This document shows positions 23,577 to 36,500 of a DNA stretch of 64,000 nt, piece by piece. The translations under genes were made by a program, and so were the position numbers. The DNA is from Dermatophagoides farinae (Eukaryota; Arthropoda; Arachnida; Sarcoptiformes; Pyroglyphidae). How positions within the stretch are numbered: position 1 is the stretch's first letter; the number at the start of each line of letters is the position of its first letter. The stretch spans positions 1,240,001 to 1,304,000 of the forward strand of contig NC_134678.1 of NCBI RefSeq assembly GCF_024713945.1, written 5' to 3'. The notes under the pieces are model-generated. The model was not told the DNA's origin. It worked only from the letters and a program-made list of their open reading frames with translations, and searched no databases.

Positions 23577-25470
23577 AGAGAGAGAGAGAGAGAAAGTGCT
23601 CAAGAGATTTTTGTTTGTTTACTGGAAACATTCATGAATTCATTTGTATATATACAAGCCACGGGAATGATTATTATTATTATTATGGTCGGTTAATAAT
23701 GATAATGACAACGATGACTACCATTATTATAATGTCTAGGTGTGTATACATCGACCGGTATATATGTAGTATACAACCGGTAACCAGCCCATTGTTTATG
23801 TTTTATATATATTGACAAGTGAAAATATTCCAGTTATGGCCAATTTGATCAATTATTCTGATGATGATTACATTCTTTATGGGCCATTTTTATATCATCA
23901 TAAACATTGACAATTGAATAAAGCAATTATAATCATACCTTTTTTTTGGTGGTTGTTGTCTTTTAATCGTTGGTCGTGATTTTCTGGCATTTGAATTGAT
24001 AATAAAAATGAAATACAATCACACACACACTCATACACACACTTGAGTTTCTGAATTTTAATTGAATTTGAATTCACAAACAATTTGATTTTGTTTTGTC
24101 TCGTGTTTTTTTTTCTGTTGTCGTTGTTGTTGTTGTTTTGTTGAGCTTGTCACGAATCATAGTGAGTTAAGATTATTACCCGAACAGAATCAAAAATGAT
24201 TCTGGATTGCCAAAATATACAGAATATTCTGAGTTTGGTTTTTTTTTGCTTCTTGCTTGCTTGATTCGGCATTCGGGTAGACAGCTGAGAGCAAGATGTA
24301 AAGAGGAACATATAGGAACAAGATTTGTGCGGCAGCGTAGTAAAACAAAACAGAATTCTGGTTTATATCGGCATGGTTTTGCTGGATATATAACATACAC
24401 TGCTACCAGTTTGAACCATTTGGATGGTCGATGGTGGTGGTGGTGGTGGTGGCAGCAGCAGCAAAAGTCGTAGATGCAGAATCAGTTTTTCTGTTTTTCT
24501 AGTTTGTCTCGGGTTTTTTTTTTCTTAGTTTGATAGATGAAGAATCGGATTTTAGCCCGTTTTTTTCGGTATTTTGTTACATAAGGCAATATGTATGGCT
24601 CACTGTTTGTGTGTGTGTGTGTTGACGGGTACAATCGTCTCTTGGGAGTTTCAAAGTTTCCAAAAGTTCAGCGACTCTTACCCGGTGGTGGTTGTGGTGG
24701 TGGTGGCTGGTTTTGTCGTTGTGTTTTTTTCATTATGTGACTTGAAATGGAATTGTTCCAATCATTTTTGTTGCAAGAATTGATAAACAAAAAAGCGCAT
24801 GTATTTTCCACATCACACTTTGCAGTATTGAATATATCACGGGAAATACGGAACAAAAATTCAAAAAAATATCCGTTGTTCTTAGATAAAACCAACATTA
24901 TCGTGCTATTTTGACGTTGTGATGATTGAAAATAAAAACAATGTCACCGATGATTGGTTAGAATAGAATCGAATGTTTTATATTTTCTCTATTGAAAATG
25001 TTAATATGATGATGAGATTTAGATGAAATGAATTGAAATTTTCATTTTTGTTTTGTTTTTCCGTTTTTCTGTTTTTTTTGGGGGGAATCCAAATGGAACT
25101 TACCCAACCAAATGTATTTGGTGAATGTAGGCCGTTTGTATATGGGCGAACACACAAACACACACACATCGTGTCACATGTCATGCTGTTTTTTTTTTTT
25201 TTTTTTTTTTTGGTCCATACTTTTGTTTCGACGATGATGATGAATGACTTTTTTTTTCGTTCATTCATTTGTTCCCCATTCTCGTTCTATTTTTTTTTTC
25301 ATTTGGACATTCTTCATTATATTGGGATGTACCCAATGTATGTGTGTGTGTGTGTGTGTGTGTGTTCATGTGTTATTTGTACAATTCACAATTCTGTATC
25401 GGTAAAAGCTTTTTCTCTTTTGCAATTCCATTTTTACTTTTACGTTTTTTTTTTTTTTTTTTTGGTTCAG

Positions 25471-25558
25471 TCCAACCATTTTCAACCATCATTAACAGAG
25501 CGAATAGTGTTCCGATGTTTGTCCGAATTACCAGAATTTGAAACGAACATCGAAAAAG
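25471..25558 (+). CDS. Candidate orphan internal exon (88 nt)
   Basis: A strong acceptor (about 20 T then ggttcag) precedes it and a gtaagc donor follows. Only one frame is open, encoding SNHFQPSLTERIVFRCLSEL then PEFETNIEK. The peptide is not repeat-derived, unlike the surroundings. No partner exons were found: the next downstream gene opens with its own ATG. It could be an alternative upstream exon of the BTB-TLDc gene, part of an unrecognised gene, or a splice-like coincidence. Confidence 0.3.
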
Positions 25559-27984
25559 GTAAGCCAATGCATATAACGAATGGTTGCTTGTTGGCTTGTT
25601 CTGTTCATTGCATCTTTTGTGTTTGAAATGAACAACAGAGATAGTGAATGAAAACATTTGCATATTCGTTTGATACATATACACATACACACACAAAACC
25701 AAAAAATGGTTATGTGGTTTTCTATTCTGTAACAACTTGTTTGTTAATAATTAATTCTGTATGCTGAAATTCTTCATAAAACAAAATGGGGTAAAGGGGT
25801 AAAAATGAAAATGTATGAAAATGTTGACCTGACCTGAAATGGTTACAAAGTTGAAGTGTAAATGTGTGTGTGTGTGTGTTTGAAGTGATGAAAAATTTAT
25901 TTGAAAAAATTTTTTTCTCCTTCTCTATAGAAACCAAGACAATTGTGTTGTTGTTGTTGTCATTGTAAAATGTAATTTGAATTTTCAATTGCATATATCC
26001 ATGAGAATTTGTTGTCGTTATGTGGAATTTTAAATGCAAGAAAAAAAATTTTTTTTTTTTTGTATTCGTGAATTTTCAAGTTGGAATTCAACAAAAAAAA
26101 AAATCAGCAACCACCACACTACACCAATATAGAAACATTTTCAGATCAAGTTTATGACATAATAATGAAAATAAGAAGAATAAACAAATAACTATTTCAT
26201 TACATTTGTGTGAAAATAAAAAAAAAAAAAAAAGAAGATGAAGATGAGATGTGCAAAAGTGATAATAAATTTTCATTAACACCATTAGTAGTGTGTGTGT
26301 GTGTGTGTGTGTGCCCCATCCATCCAATATAGCAAGCCCATCCACCAGTAAAACCAACTAAAAACAATACAACACATCAACCCCGAAAAAACCAGGAAAA
26401 TTTTTCCTACCTATAAAAATAACAGGCCAACATTTTTTTTTTTTTTTTTTTTTTGCTAATAAAAATGACTTTTACTGAAACAAAAACAAAATCGAAAAAA
26501 AAACGACAGTGTACTTAACACAAAGTGATGTCCTATGAACATTTATGGATGTGCATTGTTTTCTTCGTTTTCTGGATGTAAAAAAAAAAAAAAATTCCCC
26601 ACCATCCGCCACCCCCACACCACATCACCATCATGTTGAACTTATTGACTTTTGCCCGAGATAATATCCTCTATCTCTCTCTCTCTCACACGGTATGTGA
26701 TGAATCTAAATTGAATTAAATGGATCAACAACAACAACAACAACAACAGCAAAAACATAACATGATGATCAAGATAAGTTTTTCTTTTTCACATTTTTTT
26801 TCTATAGTATAGAATAAATGGAAAAAAAAGAAGAAAAACTTTTGACGCCCGGGTTATACACAGTCGTTGGCCAAAAAAAAAAACATTAATTATTTATCTA
26901 TCTATATCGAATATAAATATAACACTGGGTGAGAGAGCGAAGAGTTTTTTTTCACCCTTATTTTGTTGATGATGTTTCCATTGGAATTGGAATTGGAATT
27001 ATTATTCACATTATGCAATTCAAATGTAAAACAAAATTTACACTATTTCAACAACAACGATGGATCGATTTTGAAGAAAAAAAAAGTTCAACGAAACGTA
27101 ATTCCCATTGAAGAAATGAAAAATAAAAAAAAAACATTCAAAGTTAACACACACACACACACAAGATCAATCACATCATTCTGTCTGTGTGACAAAGCAA
27201 AATTCTGGAGAGAGAGAGGGAGAGAGAAATGAAATAAATCTTTGTTTTTAGTTTAGGTTGTCGGTCTGTGTTTGTTGGATTTTTCCATTTTCCTATTTGA
27301 TTGGAAAGCTAAACAATGACAACAGCATCAACATCAGCAGCAGCAGTAGTAGCTTGGATCCAAAAAAAAAATCCAGAATAAATGAATGAAAAGAATGACA
27401 ACAAAAGCAATATAATAAATGAACGAATCTTCTTTTTATTTTTTTTTTGTAATCATCAGAAAATGAGATTCTGTTTCTATTCGATATCCAGGTTGCAAAA
27501 TTACAGGTTTTTTTTCTTCTTCTTCTTCTTGCTCATTGTCCAGGAGATTGGGATGCAAGATTGAAGATTGTTTGTGGCCGAAAAACGAAAACAAACATAC
27601 AAATCACACTGCTGCTGCTGCTGTAATGCTGTTTTTTTTTTTGTCTGTTTGCTTGCAATAATAAAAATCAAATCAAATCCCTAATGAATCGAATAAAATG
27701 TTTCGTTCATCGAGTTTTTTTTTCCATTGGCTAACAAAAGCAACCAACGAAACTTTTTTTTTACCTTTTTTGAATTGATATAGTTGATAGCTAGGTAAGC
27801 TCGTCCAATTTCCAATTATAAAAATGTGTTTGGCAATTAATTTCAGAAGAAACGAAAAATTTGTGATTTTGGAACGGAAGGAAATGTCTGCGTGTGTGTG
27901 TGTGTTTGTGCTTATTATGAACAGAATTTGGAACAACAGCAACAAAATAATCGATGATGATCGATTGTATCTTTCATAACAATC

Positions 27985-28168
<184 letters not shown>

Positions 28169-28302
28169 TTCACGATGAGAACTGGTTTTTTTTTCCATGG
28201 TGAAGAGTAAAGTTTATTTTTCTGTAATGGTCATTTGTGATGATGATCATATGTTTTTTTTGTCTGGCGTGAAAATAATTTTAATTTTTTTTAAAAAACA
28301 AA

Positions 28303-31300
28303 ATGGTTCAACATGATCAAAACAAACAACAGCAACCATTATTATGTTTGGATCGTTTGATCCAAGATCTGGAACAGTTGAGCCATGATCATCAAACAGC
28401 CGATATTATTTTCATTGTGGACAATCAAAATGAATCCACCAGCAACAACAACAACAACAACAAAAATGAAAACAATAAAATCTCAACAGAAGATGGACAA
28501 AATAATGAAGGTGATACATTGTATGCACATCATTTGATTTTACGTACCAGGTATGTATTTATTCATTCATTTCAATGACGAATGATGAATTCTGTTACAA
28601 TTCTGGACAATGTTACCAATTCGTGTGTGTGTGTGTGTGTGTTTGAATTGAAAACCTGGCAATTTGCATGCAAACAAATCATAAATCATTTTATTCTGGT
28701 GCACCAAAAAATATTAATCATTTTACCATACCAATAGGTATTATTTTTTTCGAACGTTGTATCAGATTTGAATCCCGAAAAAAAAAAATTCAGATTCGAA
28801 AAAATATGGCAGCAATTTTTTTTCCATTGATTTCTCTTGCCCATATTATTTGCTATTGTGTGATACCATTGTAATCAGTAAATTGTTGATCAGCTATATG
28901 TATTCAAACGAAAATCAATTATCTCTATAGAGACAAAGTGTTGAAATTGGCGAATGATGATGATGATGATGATGACTCATTCATAACCACATTATCATTA
29001 TTATTATCAATATAGTCATTATATATGGTTTCATGCAAAAAAAACAATAGAAGAAAAAAAAAATATTGACTGACGATAACAACAAAACGATTTTCATAAT
29101 TTTCATTGAATCAAGTAATCTGATCTCTGAATGATGATGATGATATATTATCTCAGACCAAAAAAAAAGTGAATTTTTTTTTTTTGGCTATTAAATGAGA
29201 AAATCACGATTTGATTTGATTTATTACAACACACATATATATTGAATGTGAATTACTGACTCTTTCTTTTCATTTTTTTATTTTATTTTATTTATTTATG
29301 ACCATAATTAATCAGTGATTGTTGAACATCTTTTCTCTTTGTTTGTCTATGGTTACTAACGGGAAGTTTGATTCACCAAAAAAAAAAAAAAAAATGAATA
29401 ACGGAAGTTGAAATTTCATATTAATCATCTTCTCCCTGTTCTCATTGACTAGACAAACAAATATTGAGGCGATTGATGATGGTTCGATATATCGATCCTG
29501 ATCAAGATGATGATGATATCCTATCGTCAAATGGAAATGTAAATGGACAGATAAAACCAATGTTTTCGTGTGTGTGTGTGTGGACAAAGACCCCAAACAT
29601 AATGGAACGTGACTTATTTTGTTTTGTGAAAAAAGAAAAAAAGTTTGACCAAAGCACATCTTTTTTTTCTGCTATATCGGACAATGGAATTTTATTCTGG
29701 TTCGTTTTTTTCTGGACATTTTGTTTGCCATTGAAAGAGAAAAAAATTGAAATCCGATATATTACATATTCAGTCGATTTAGATTATATATATATTGACT
29801 TTGGTTTTTTTTTCGTCCACTAAAATTGATTTTAGTTACTGAGTCTCTTTGGTGACTCATGTTCATCGTGAATATATATTCAATTAACTATGATGTTGAT
29901 CATCATCATCATTTTGATTCAATATCCAATGATTTGTTATACGATACTTGAATATGGAAATTCTTTATTTTTCAGTCAAACAATAATTTTGAAATTTGAT
30001 TCAGTTTTTTTTTTGCTGAAGAAAAATTGCCGTTTTTTGGCTGAATTATTCAAGCTGAAAATAAAATTTTCATCGTAAAAATGGTTGGTGGTGGTGGTGG
30101 TCTTGATGGTGGTGGTGGTGACAAATAGAAACCAATGAACAATGGAGATGTGTCTCTTTCTTATCATTTGGATACCAGACACACACACTAAAATCACACC
30201 AAGCCAGCAAGGCAACAAAAAATACAGCATCACATGCAAGCTATGTATAAGTAAATATTCAATCAATGAATGTGATGTTGATCATCACGATCACATCAGA
30301 TCATCAATTTGTCTATATATATCTTCGGTTTTTAAGATTTTAACTTGTAAAGAGAAAACAAAATTAGCACCATATAGAAACAAAACAAAACAAAACAAAA
30401 AATCTCTGTAATTAGCTTTTTTTTTATTTGTCAGTTTCGTAATTCTGGTGATGATGATGATGATGATGTAAATGTAACTCTTTTTTTTCCATTTTATTTT
30501 TATTTTTATTAAAGTTTTCTTCTTCTTTTTTTTCGTGTGAAAAACAAATCCTTTTTTTTGTACTTTTTTCTATGAAAAGTTTTTTTTTCTTCTTTCTGGA
30601 ACCAAAAAAAAGGATTTATCTTTCTTTCTTTAATACACACACTGCAAGCCAAAGGAATTAATTAGTTTTATATTCAAATTAGATTTTCATGTGTGTGCAT
30701 GTAAGATGCAACTTTCGTCTTTCTTATATGATGATGAGCTTAAATAAATCTCTAGCAAATACGAAAACAAAGTTTACAATTCAATAATGATTACATAGGA
30801 TAGTAGTAGAAGTAGTTGTTGTTGTTGTTGTTGTTAGCAAAAAGCAAACATTATGCTAATGATTCGGGTAAATAACGGAAAAAAGATTCGATCCAATCGA
30901 TCCAAAATATGAAAGAATGCCCTTCGGCTTCAGGTTAACCTTCTTATTTTCTGCTGCTGTTGTTGTTGTTGTTATGTTGGCAAATAATGTACCAAAACAA
31001 AGAGAAAAGTTTAACTGAGAAAAAAAAATCAGGAAGTAGCGAACAACAAATATCGATTGATTTTGAACAGAAAAAATAAAAAATGAAGAATTTCGATCCA
31101 ACCAATACTTCTTTTTTTTCTCGTGGGCGCCTTGTTATTGATTATTGTTTTTTTTACATCTCAACGAAAAACGGGAAAAATTCTAAGAACAAGAGAATTT
31201 GTTTCATTTTCAAAATTTTTTTTTCGCAATAACAAACTTGCCTTGAAAGAAGAAGAAGATGATGATGATTGCAATCAACGAATATTTTGCTATTGAAAGT

Positions 31301-33323
31301 GAAAACGGGCGAGATAGAAAAAATGAGATGATACAACAATGTTTTCATTTCATTTTTTCTCCATTCTTCTCTATCAATAATGATGATGGTGGTGGTGGTG
31401 GTGGTGACAAAATGTTTTGAATCAGCAGAAAAAAAACGGCCCAAGCCAGATGTAATTAGTTGAGACTGGCTGTTGTCTTTGTTGTTGTTGTTGTTGTTGT
31501 TTTTTTTTTAATTAATGTTTCCGTTGTTTTTTCTTTTGAGGCTTGCTGGCCTTTCAAATTAGTTTGCTGTGTTGCTGATTTTGTGTCAATGATTGTTGAA
31601 CAACGAAGACATGACTAATTCATTATACCAGTTTCATTATTTTTTTTTCTTTTGGTTAATTATTATTTCAATAAAAGTTTGACCATTTTTTTTTTGTTTT
31701 TTTCATAGATGCCAAAGTTTTCAAAATGTATCATCATCGGATATTTGTTGTCGACAAATGTTTGGAACCACTATAACACATGATGGTCAAACTTGGTAAA
31801 TACTATGATGATTATAGTTGTGAGAATTTATAAACTTTGTTGGTTTTTTTTTGATTTTTACAGGATAATACGATGGCCACAAATCAAACCACATGCATTA
31901 CGAAAAGTATTGAATTATGTTTATACATCAAAAATTGAAATCAATGATGATGATGACGATATATTTGACATGTTAACCATTGCATATGAACTTGGCCTTG
32001 TTGAATTGATTGACATTGGTGAAAAACGAATTGCTGCTACTATTGATGTGCAAAATGTTTGCCGATATTTGGATAAAGCTATTGAAATTTGTAGAAAAAT
32101 TCAGGGTTTGTTTTGATGAATATGGTTTATATTAAATTTCTGTTGATTTTTTGTTTTGTTTTGTTTTTCGATAGAGAATGGTCCAAATCGAATCATTGAT
32201 CTTTGTATGCAATTCATCAATCAAACTGCCAACGAATGTGTAAAAACGTATGATTTTTTGTTGTTGTTGTTGTTGTTTTGAAATCTTTGTTGATGATAAT
32301 CTTGTTATTCTCATTGATATATTCTATAGAGAATCATTTCGTAATATTTCAAAAGAAACAATGATTCATCTGTTAAGATCCGATCAATTTTCATTGGATG
32401 AAGCGGATGTATTTCGTTGTACGATTGAATGGGCTAAACATCAAACTGGAATACATAAATTAGTTGAACATTGGAATGAAGATGATCGCAAACGTATACA
32501 GAATCAATTATCAGGCGTCATTAATCATATACGAATATTGTTGATTGATAGTCAAGTGTTTGCTGAAGAAGTTGAACCAACTGGTGTCATACCGATTGAA
32601 CTTTCATTGGAACGATATCGATTTGCTGCTCTTGCCATTAATAACAACAATAATAATTCAAGCCATAAATCTCAAAATCATCATCAACAACAAATTCATG
32701 ATTCAATTGGTAACAAACGATTAAAACCACGATCAACGGGGAATGTTTATCGATTATTTCTTGAATCAAAATTATTATCAAATATGAATGTTAAATATGA
32801 GCAAACATTAAACGATTGGTATGGCAACATCCATGGAACGAATAATAAACAACGTTGGCGATTGATATTTCGTGCAAGCGAGCATAAATTCTCTGCCGAA
32901 GCATTTCATAATTATTGTGATGGAATGGCACCCACGTTTGTTCTTGTATTGAGCACAAAAGGTTATCTTAGCGGTGGTTTTTGCGATATACCATGGACCA
33001 GTGGTAATCGTGGCCGTGGCTGTTATGCATCATCGGAAAAATCATTTCTTTTTCGATTGAAAACACCATGCGATGAACAACCACCTATTAAATATGAAGT
33101 GAAAAAGAAAATCTTTGCCATCGGACATATGGCCAGTAAAGGACCAGTTTTTGGTGCCGGTGCCGATCTTCTTCTTGCCGATAGTTGTCATTTAAATGAA
33201 GATAGCTATTCAAATCTTCCACATTCATATGATGGACCCGATGCTTCGGTCGATACATTATTTGGATCATATTATTTTACTGCCGTCGATTATGAAGTGT
33301 TCACAATATTGGCTGACAATTAA
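28303..33323 (+). CDS. BTB-BACK-TLDc domain protein (5 exons)
   Basis: Exons 28303-28550, 31709-31795, 31864-32105, 32175-32247 and 32330-33323 join in frame to 547 residues. The N-terminal BTB/POZ fold begins near residue 15 (LDRLIQDLEQ, TADIIFIVD, TLYAHHLILRTR) with an Asn-rich insertion, then PHALRKVLNYVYTSKIEI. BACK-like helices follow (IDLCMQFINQTANECVKT, MIHLLRSDQFSLDEADVFRC). The C-terminal TLDc domain from about residue 385 shows RWRLIFRASEHKFSAEAFH, APTFVLVLSTKGYLSGGF, KSFLFRL, FGAGADLLLADSC and SYYFTAVDYEVFTI. BTB proteins are commonly adaptors for Cullin-3 ligases, and TLDc modules occur in oxidation-resistance and V-ATPase-interacting proteins; the function here is inferred from domains only. 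Intron 1 is 3.2 kb and splits the BTB domain. The exon 3 donor is gtttgt, non-consensus but in frame. Listerin starts 220 bases downstream. Confidence 0.87.
28551..31708 (+). other. Intron 1 of the BTB-TLDc gene
   Basis: Phase-2 intron of 3.2 kb, donor gtatgt, acceptor tttcatag. It contains (TG)n near 28623-28642, (GGT)n near 30085-30120 and (GAT)n near 28958-28974. No internal exon was recognised. Confidence 0.7.
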
Positions 33324-33482
33324 GATTCGAATTTTCCCACAAACCATCGATAGAATCGATTACGATGTACATTACATTAAATCATCATTCATGCATTTTA
33401 TGTGACACATTGCAAGAATTTTGTTTGTTTGTTCCATTTAATTATTTTTTTTCATTCATTTTTACATTGTAAATCAAATTTT

Positions 33483-33488
33483 ATTAAA
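33483..33488 (+). terminator. Possible polyadenylation signal ATTAAA of the BTB-TLDc gene
   Basis: ATTAAA variant in the 220-base interval between the BTB-TLDc stop and the listerin start. It is the best candidate in a very short interval that must also hold the listerin promoter. Confidence 0.3.
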
Positions 33489-33543
33489 TTGTGATAATTA
33501 TCACCTAAATTTGGAATTAATTCATTCATTCGTTTAATTTGAA

Positions 33544-36500
33544 ATGAGTAACCGTACCAAAGGGAATGTTAAAGTATGTTTTTAATTAGCGAATTGTGTG
33601 ATTTGTTTTTCTATCATTTCATTTTGTTTTTCACAGCCTTCAAATAGTGAACGTGCATCACGATTGTTGACAACGAATAAATTTCTATCATTTTCTGAAG
33701 CTTCGAAAAATTTATCTTCAGTATACAAGACAACCGATGCTACTGATGGTGGTGGTGGTGGTAGCCGACAAAATGATACATCAGCATTCGATTGTGAAAT
33801 TGGTACAGATTTTCAACATGTATTCAAACATATGGCCAAAAAAGATGTTAATACCAAAATGAAAGCATTGGAAGAGTTTATTGAATTATGTCGTAACAAA
33901 AATCCTACGGAATTGTTGAGTATAGCAAGATTTTGGTTCCGTGTTTATAGAAAATTGGCAAATTCTTTAGAATGGAACATACGTAATGCTAGTCATGAAG
34001 CACAATATCGATTCATCTCTTCCATAGATTATGATTTGATTATTGAATATTTTGAACCATCCATAAATGAACAACAGTTCAATGATTATCGTACGGGAGA
34101 AATTTCTTTTCAAACATTGATCACAATGTCAGCCGTTATGTGGAATTCATGTTTCGATGCCTATAGTCAACCATTTCAATCTGCACGAAATGTATTTAGA
34201 CATCTTTTTTCACGTGAAAAAACAATCCATTTTCTATTGGTTAATTGTGATTCGATTCTCAACTATTGTCTATATTTCATTTTCAACAAAATTCCTATCG
34301 AGCTTTTCTACAATACATCATTACCGACTGATTCGATTCGAATGTTTGAAGATCATCAACTGGGTACCTGTTTACTTGGCCTATCCACAATGATCAATGA
34401 ATTAATGTGTTTCTATGTAAAAAATAACATCGATGATACTCATAATGTTTATGAATGTTTGGAAAAAATTTTCATTCGTCTCAATGAAGAATTTGTTCGA
34501 AGTAAAGGCTTGGCGGAGGATGGTGATCGAACAACAACAACAACAAATGCAACAACAATCTTGTCAACAGATAAAACGCTGGAAAAACAAATGGAAACTA
34601 TACATGAATTGGAAATGAGTAGAAAAGAAAAGAAAAAATTACGAAAAGAAATGAACAACAAAAATGATCAAGCTAGAAAACAAGATTCAAGAATCATGAC
34701 TTGTTCATTGTGGAATTGTACAAAATCGAACAATGATTACATTCGAATAGCATCATTTCAAGCATTAACTGCATTCACTCGATTGACGAGTTTTCTTGCC
34801 ATTGATTCAGAGGAAAAATTTCTTGAAAAACACTCAAACATTTCCACAAGATTATGGTTCAAATTGTACAAAGGAAATTATTTTCCCACCATTATGAATG
34901 GTATGGTCGATTCGACTATTGAAATTCGTGGCATTTCCTGGGTGCTAGCTTCACATTTGTTATCCAATAATAATGGTAGCTTTTTCAATTTATGGTCAGT
35001 GATTAATCGTAATGATTGGCTAACGAAAACATTGAAACCTTTCATCAATAATGGAATGAAATCATCTGGTTCAATCATTGATTTTGGTATCGATCGTATT
35101 GGATTCAAAAGCTATTTGGCCATATATCCCGAACTATCATATCCAATGGAATCTTATTTCAGCGCTCTTAGTCTGATATGTCCAACGTACCGTGACCGTT
35201 TTATGAAAGATTTTAATGATAAAATCAATTTGATCACCATGTTCATTTGTTCATTCAATCAAAATCAATCATCGGATTGTCAATTTTTAATATTTGATTT
35301 ATTTCTCACCAACCTGTTGGATTCATTCAATAATATTGGCCTTTTAACCGATATGTTGTTTCTGATTGAATTATTCTTTAACATATCATATTTAGCTTTG
35401 CTTGAATGTTTTAAATCAAACAATGACAACGGAAGTGAACAACCAAAACAAATAATGATCACATCAATTGTTGAACATTTGAATAATTTATTAAAACGAA
35501 CAACAACAACGAAAGATGGCAAACGTGACCTATTTCTTCGAAGTCAGGTTTATCTAAATCATTTGTTATTGATTAACCGTGTGAAACAAATCGATGGACA
35601 TCAATTGTTTGAAACACAGTTACTTGTAGTTTATGAAAATCTATTGGCCAATTTTCATGATGATGATGATGATAATGATGATAATCGTTTGGCAGTACTA
35701 CGTTTTCTAACCGAATCATATTATCATTGTGATGGCTATTTTTCCTATGATTATTATTGTACCGAAATGGAATTGAATTATGAACGAAATGTTTGGAAAG
35801 TATTGAAACAACAATTGAATCAACAATGCAGTGGCAGTAAACAAGTAAAATTTGAACAAGATGATGATATTGATGATGGTGATCATTTCTCATTGAATGA
35901 GAAAAAATTGTTTGAAAATTGTACCTTACCCAATCGAATAATAACTATAACAAATGAACCACCGATTTCATTGTTAGTGATGATACCATCACTTAATCTA
36001 CATGTCATTCGAATTGTTGATAAACTTATTGCTCATCTGGATCGTATGTTTGAAACGAAATTTCAATCAAATTTATCAATGAAAGAATTTGAGAATGAAT
36101 TTCGATCCATATATTACATGTTGATTCATCTTGAATATATAACTAGATCCGTGTCAAGTTCAAAACCACTTGATGAACATTGTTCTCGTTGGTTATCGAT
36201 GATCTATTCAATCTGTTCACGTTTTACCGATGATAAATGGATCAAATATCGTTACATGATAGCTATTGGTTCGAAAATACTCGATGTTTATATTGTTCAT
36301 ATGGCCAAAAGTGAATCATCATTATTGTCGAATCTGAAAATGTTTCTTACTAATCTTGATCCATTTGCATTTTGTATTGTAATCAATCATTTGGATCAAA
36401 TACGAAATGTAACCACGTCAGATGTGTATGAAAAATTTTTGAAAAATTATTTTAAAATTATCGATAATTATGTGACGAATGACGAATATGAATCGTTGAT

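Noticed and set aside
24176-24400. Minus-strand frame with several cysteines, briefly considered as a Frizzled-like fragment
   Set aside because: The cysteine spacing does not match the Cys-rich domain, and no splice sites connect it to the Frizzled gene.
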